Source: Rubrobacter sp. (GTDB lineage: Bacteria; Actinomycetota; Rubrobacteria; Rubrobacterales; Rubrobacteraceae). From it: DNA of 8,178 bases. How positions within the stretch are numbered: position 1 is the first letter of the stretch; every line of letters starts with the position of its first letter. Positions 6,153 through 8,178 of this stretch are shown here, piece after piece. A program made the position numbers and the translations under genes. The stretch is from contig JAFAPF010000464.1 of assembly GCA_019247245.1 (NCBI GenBank), forward strand, positions 1 through 8,178, read 5' to 3'. The notes below the pieces were generated by a model. The model was not told the origin of the DNA. It saw only the letters and a program-made list of their open reading frames with translations, and made no database searches.

Positions 6153-6174
6153 CAGTACGAAGGAGAGGATTATC

Positions 6175-6555
6175 TCAGCTAATCTCGAACCAAACGCAAG
6201 AGTGGCTGTTTCGCTCGACCCCCCAGCGATCCGAAATCTTCTCAACGATGGGCAGACCCCAACCACCTCTCAGGTCCCCCCGCGGGCAAGGCTCCATACC
6301 CACCTCAAAGCCAGAACCCGGATCGCATACTCTCCCGCTCACCGAACCTCCCGAGACTCTCACAGTAAGCCAGATGCGCTCAGTGGCCGAAAGCCCTGCG
6401 TGGAGGATACTGTTGGTCACCAGCTCGCTGATTACCAGCCGTAGCTCCTCAAGCTTCTCAGGGGCTAACAGAGTCTCAAACTGGTCAAGCGCATGACGAG
6501 CAGTCCTTACCACCTCGGGCTTAGGGGCGAGCCTCAGGGCAATCTCAGCCTTCAT
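6175..6555 (-). CDS. Anti-sigma regulatory factor-type ATPase (SpoIIAB/RsbW-like, HATPase_c_2)
   Basis: This 126-residue single-domain protein has the GHKL ATP-binding boxes in order: N-box ELVTNSILHA at 44-53 (Glu44, Asn48), G1 box DPGSGF at 78-83, and G2 box GGWGL at 97-101. The size and the N-terminal strand with LAPKPEVVRTAR match SpoIIAB/RsbW-type kinases. In that family such proteins bind a sigma factor or another target and phosphorylate a serine on a STAS-domain antagonist, with a PP2C phosphatase reversing the mark. Some relatives only bind ATP, so kinase activity is not proven. The ATG at 6555 fits the family start but has no clear Shine-Dalgarno (CAACTTTTCG precedes it). No STAS antagonist is next to it. 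A multi-PAS sensor is transcribed divergently 321 bases away and could be its signal input. A hairpin follows the gene. Confidence 0.85.
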   Translation of the reverse strand: MKAEIALRLAPKPEVVRTARHALDQFETLLAPEKLEELRLVISELVTNSILHAGLSATERIWLTVRVSGGSVSGRVCDPGSGFEVGMEPCPRGDLRGGWGLPIVEKISDRWGVERNSHSCVWFEIS

Positions 6556-6876
6556 CGAAAAGTTGCAGCATACTGGCTAGCATTACAAGGATTATGTACC
6601 CTCGTGAGGTCTCCATTACACACTGTGTGGCTATGCAGCTGCTCTATTGGCCAAAAGAGAGGTATATAGGCTACACTAGTCACGAGCACAGGCAACTGTT
6701 AACTGTTTGGTGTTGTACTACGGTTGATAGAGGTGGGGATGCCGGGAGAATCGAAGCACAGAAGTAGCGAAGCTATTAAGCGTCTATGGCACCAGCCGGA
6801 TACAAACAGGCATACGACGAATCATACAGTGCACCACGTACATCGAAAAAGGGATAGCGGAGCGCACTACTGAACA
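6556..6876. other. 321-bp divergent intergenic region between the RsbW-like gene and the PAS sensor gene
   Basis: It should carry promoters in both directions. I see only weak candidates: an A/T-rich TATATA near 6663-6668 and a TACACT close behind it for the plus strand, and a CATAAT about 40 bases before the ATPase start for the minus strand, neither with a good -35. CACAC-T-GTGTG at 6619-6629 is a perfect inverted repeat, and AACTGTT is repeated in tandem at 6694-6707. A 44-codon leader ORF fills 6739-6873. A 23-codon ORF at 6786-6857 overlaps it in another frame and looks like chance. Confidence 0.45.
6739..6873 (+). CDS. Possible leader peptide ORF (44 codons) before the PAS sensor
   Basis: ATG at 6739 is preceded by AGAGGTGGGG, a better ribosome site than that of the sensor gene itself. 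The frame ends at TGA 6871-6873, three bases before the sensor ATG and in the same frame (TGA-ACA-ATG). The product is basic and His-rich (seven His in 44 residues) and resembles no family I know. It may serve for translational coupling, or be the cut-off N-terminal end of the sensor, or simply a chance frame. Confidence 0.25.
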   Translation: MPGESKHRSSEAIKRLWHQPDTNRHTTNHTVHHVHRKRDSGAHY

Positions 6877-8178
6877 ATGGAGGAGAGGGAGCAAAGTCTT
6901 CGGGAGAGCCAAGAGCGCTACCGCAGCTTTGTCGAACAGAGCACGGAGGGCATCTGGCGCTTCGAACTTGAGAATCCTGTCCCAACCAGTGTGGCGCCTG
7001 AAGAGCAGGTAGAGCGCTTCTACCGTGATGGCTATCTCGCCGAGTGCAATGATGCTATAGCAAGAATGTACGGCTACACGCATTCTGAAGAGATAGTAGG
7101 TGCCCGGCTGGAAGACCTCTTCCCCCTCTCTATCTCAGAGAATGTCGAGTACCTGAGAGCCTTCATCCGCTACAACTATCAGCTGGCCGACGCTGAGTTT
7201 CAACAGGTCCACTCTCGTGGCAACACCAAGCACTTCTTGAGCAACCTCACTGGTATCGTCGAAGATGGGGCCTTGGTGCAGGTCTGGGGGACACAGCTCA
7301 AGATAACAGAGCACAAGCGAAGAGAAGAAGCGCTACAAATATCTGAAGCGCGCTTTCGCGCCATGATCGAGCAGTCGCCATTGAGCATCCAGATTCTCTC
7401 ACCGGATGGACGGACGCTCCAAGTTAACCGGGCCTGGGAGGAGCTATGGGGTGTAACCCTCGAGGACATTGCAGGCTATAACCTGCTGGAGGATCAGCAG
7501 CTGGTGGCTAAAGACATAATGCCATACATTCAAAGAGGCTTTGCCGGAGAACCTACTTCGATTCCAACGATTATGTACGATCCCGATGAAACCATCCCTG
7601 GTCTAAGCAGCCATGAGGAGCCTAAGCGCTGGGTCAAGGCTTTTATCTATCCTGTAAAAGATGAAGCCGGCAATGTACACGAGGTGATCCTAATGCACGA
7701 GGACATCACTGAGCGCAAGCAGGCGGAGGAGGTGCGTGCCCGCTTAGCAGCCATAGTGGAATCTTCAAAGGACGCCATAATCGGCAAAACACTGGAAGGT
7801 AAGATCACCAACTGGAATCGAGGCGCACAAAATATCTATGGCTACTCCACCGAAGAGGTCATCGGCAAGCCCATAAACATCTTGGTCCCCTCCGACCGCC
7901 CGGATGAGATACCAAAGATACTCCAGAGGCTCAGGCGCGGCGAAGCCATCAACCACTATGAGACGGTGCGGATAACCAAGGATGGCAGATGGCTGGACGT
8001 CTCGCTGACCATATCTCCTATAAAAGATGCGCTCGGTAACATCATAGGAGCCTCTACGATCGCTCGCGACATCACAGAGCGTAAGCAGGCCGAGGAGGCG
8101 CTTAGGCAAAGCGAGCTACTCTACCATACGCTCATCGAGCAAGCTACAGAGAACATCTTCCTGGTGGATGTGGAAACC
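6877..8178 (+). CDS. Multi-PAS-domain sensor protein, N-terminal part (runs off the window)
   Basis: The frame is open from ATG 6877 to the last base, giving 434 residues with no stop, so the C-terminal part is missing. Three PAS domains can be read, each preceded or followed by a short coiled coil. PAS1 spans about residues 12-150 (YRSFVEQSTEGIWRFE ... QVWGTQLKITEHKRREEAL). PAS2 spans about 155-285 (FRAMIEQSPLSIQILSPDG ... ILMHEDITERKQAEE). PAS3 spans about 290-415 (LAAIVESSKDAIIG ... STIARDITERKQAEEAL). A fourth starts near 420 (YHTLIEQATENIFLVD). The D-I-T-E-R-K-Q-A-E-E ends are typical PAS/PAC linkers. No membrane segment is visible, so it looks cytoplasmic. PAS domains bind ligands or cofactors and pass signals to an output domain, here unseen: a histidine kinase, GGDEF or SpoIIE phosphatase are all possible. 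An in-frame TGA at 6871-6873 bars any longer start. A GGAG at 6859-6862 lies 14 bases upstream, farther than usual. Confidence 0.9.
   Translation, partial: MEEREQSLRESQERYRSFVEQSTEGIWRFELENPVPTSVAPEEQVERFYRDGYLAECNDAIARMYGYTHSEEIVGARLEDLFPLSISENVEYLRAFIRYNYQLADAEFQQVHSRGNTKHFLSNLTGIVEDGALVQVWGTQLKITEHKRREEALQISEARFRAMIEQSPLSIQILSPDGRTLQVNRAWEELWGVTLEDIAGYNLLEDQQLVAKDIMPYIQRGFAGEPTSIPTIMYDPDETIPGLSSHEEPKRWVKAFIYPVKDEAGNVHEVILMHEDITERKQAEEVRARLAAIVESSKDAIIGKTLEGKITNWNRGAQNIYGYSTEEVIGKPINILVPSDRPDEIPKILQRLRRGEAINHYETVRITKDGRWLDVSLTISPIKDALGNIIGASTIARDITERKQAEEALRQSELLYHTLIEQATENIFLVDVET

Larger units (their letters stand above)
5757..6174. other. 418-bp intergenic region between the CMD-family gene and the RsbW-like gene
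   Basis: Apart from the hairpin after the ATPase gene and a doubtful small ORF, this stretch holds several short repeats that may be regulatory. CTACAGG occurs twice with an 18-base period (5839-5845 and 5857-5863). GATAA-TGC-TTATC at 5863-5875 is a perfect inverted repeat, and TGGTAGCTACCA at 5933-5944 is a perfect 12-base palindrome. CCCTG/CAGGG at 5949-5962 forms a small stem, and CCTTCAGGA occurs at 6065 and 6096, 31 bases apart. TTGACA at 6024-6029 (plus strand) matches a -35 box but has only a poor TTCTAC 17 bases later. The promoter of the CMD-dioxygenase unit should lie here, but I could not pick a convincing pair of boxes. Confidence 0.5.

Noticed and set aside
6786..6857. A 23-codon plus-strand ORF before the PAS sensor
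   Set aside because: It has no ribosome site and overlaps a longer frame with a better one.
7200..8109. Minus-strand ORFs within the PAS sensor region
   Set aside because: The plus strand is open throughout with three readable PAS domains, so these are shadows.

Overview
The window looks like chromosomal DNA from a moderately GC-rich bacterium, most likely an actinobacterium and possibly near Rubrobacter. That placement is inference from gene style: an NDP-sugar synthase, an RpoD-like sigma factor without region 1.1, a SpoIIAB/RsbW-type ATPase and a large multi-PAS sensor. No rRNA, tRNA, insertion sequence or CRISPR array is visible.

Layout. Bases 1-2299 read on the plus strand: the C-terminal end of a family 2 glycosyltransferase, a complete sugar-1-phosphate nucleotidyltransferase, and a sigma-70 factor whose frame is cut by one TGA at a normally invariant glycine (1703-1705). 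Bases 2420-5756 read on the minus strand and form an aromatic-compound module. In transcription order it holds a cysteine-free carboxymuconolactone decarboxylase-family protein, a two-domain extradiol (catechol 2,3-dioxygenase type) ring-cleavage enzyme with a full set of active-site residues, and a benzoylformate decarboxylase-like thiamine diphosphate enzyme. The first two genes are tightly coupled. The third lies behind a 285-bp gap that holds a good promoter candidate overlapped by a near-perfect palindrome. Bases 6175-6555 (minus) encode a short SpoIIAB/RsbW-type ATPase with a hairpin just after it. Bases 6877-8178 (plus) are the first 434 codons of a multi-PAS sensor that runs off the window.

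How the parts fit. The first block suggests activated-sugar synthesis feeding a glycosyl transfer step, followed by a possibly inactivated regulator. The minus-strand block suggests breakdown of an aromatic substrate: decarboxylation of a 2-oxo acid side chain and meta-cleavage of a catechol-like ring, with an auxiliary CMD-fold protein. The divergent ATPase and PAS sensor suggest a sensing and partner-switching pair, but the sensor's output domain lies outside the window.

The points most worth a second look are the in-frame TGA in an otherwise intact sigma gene; the decarboxylase, where the cofactor-metal Asp is Glu and the position of an active-site His is Phe; the operator-like GAAC/GTTC array over its promoter; and a 44-codon leader ORF with a good ribosome site ending three bases before the PAS sensor. 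I see no clear evidence of a wholly new multi-gene system.
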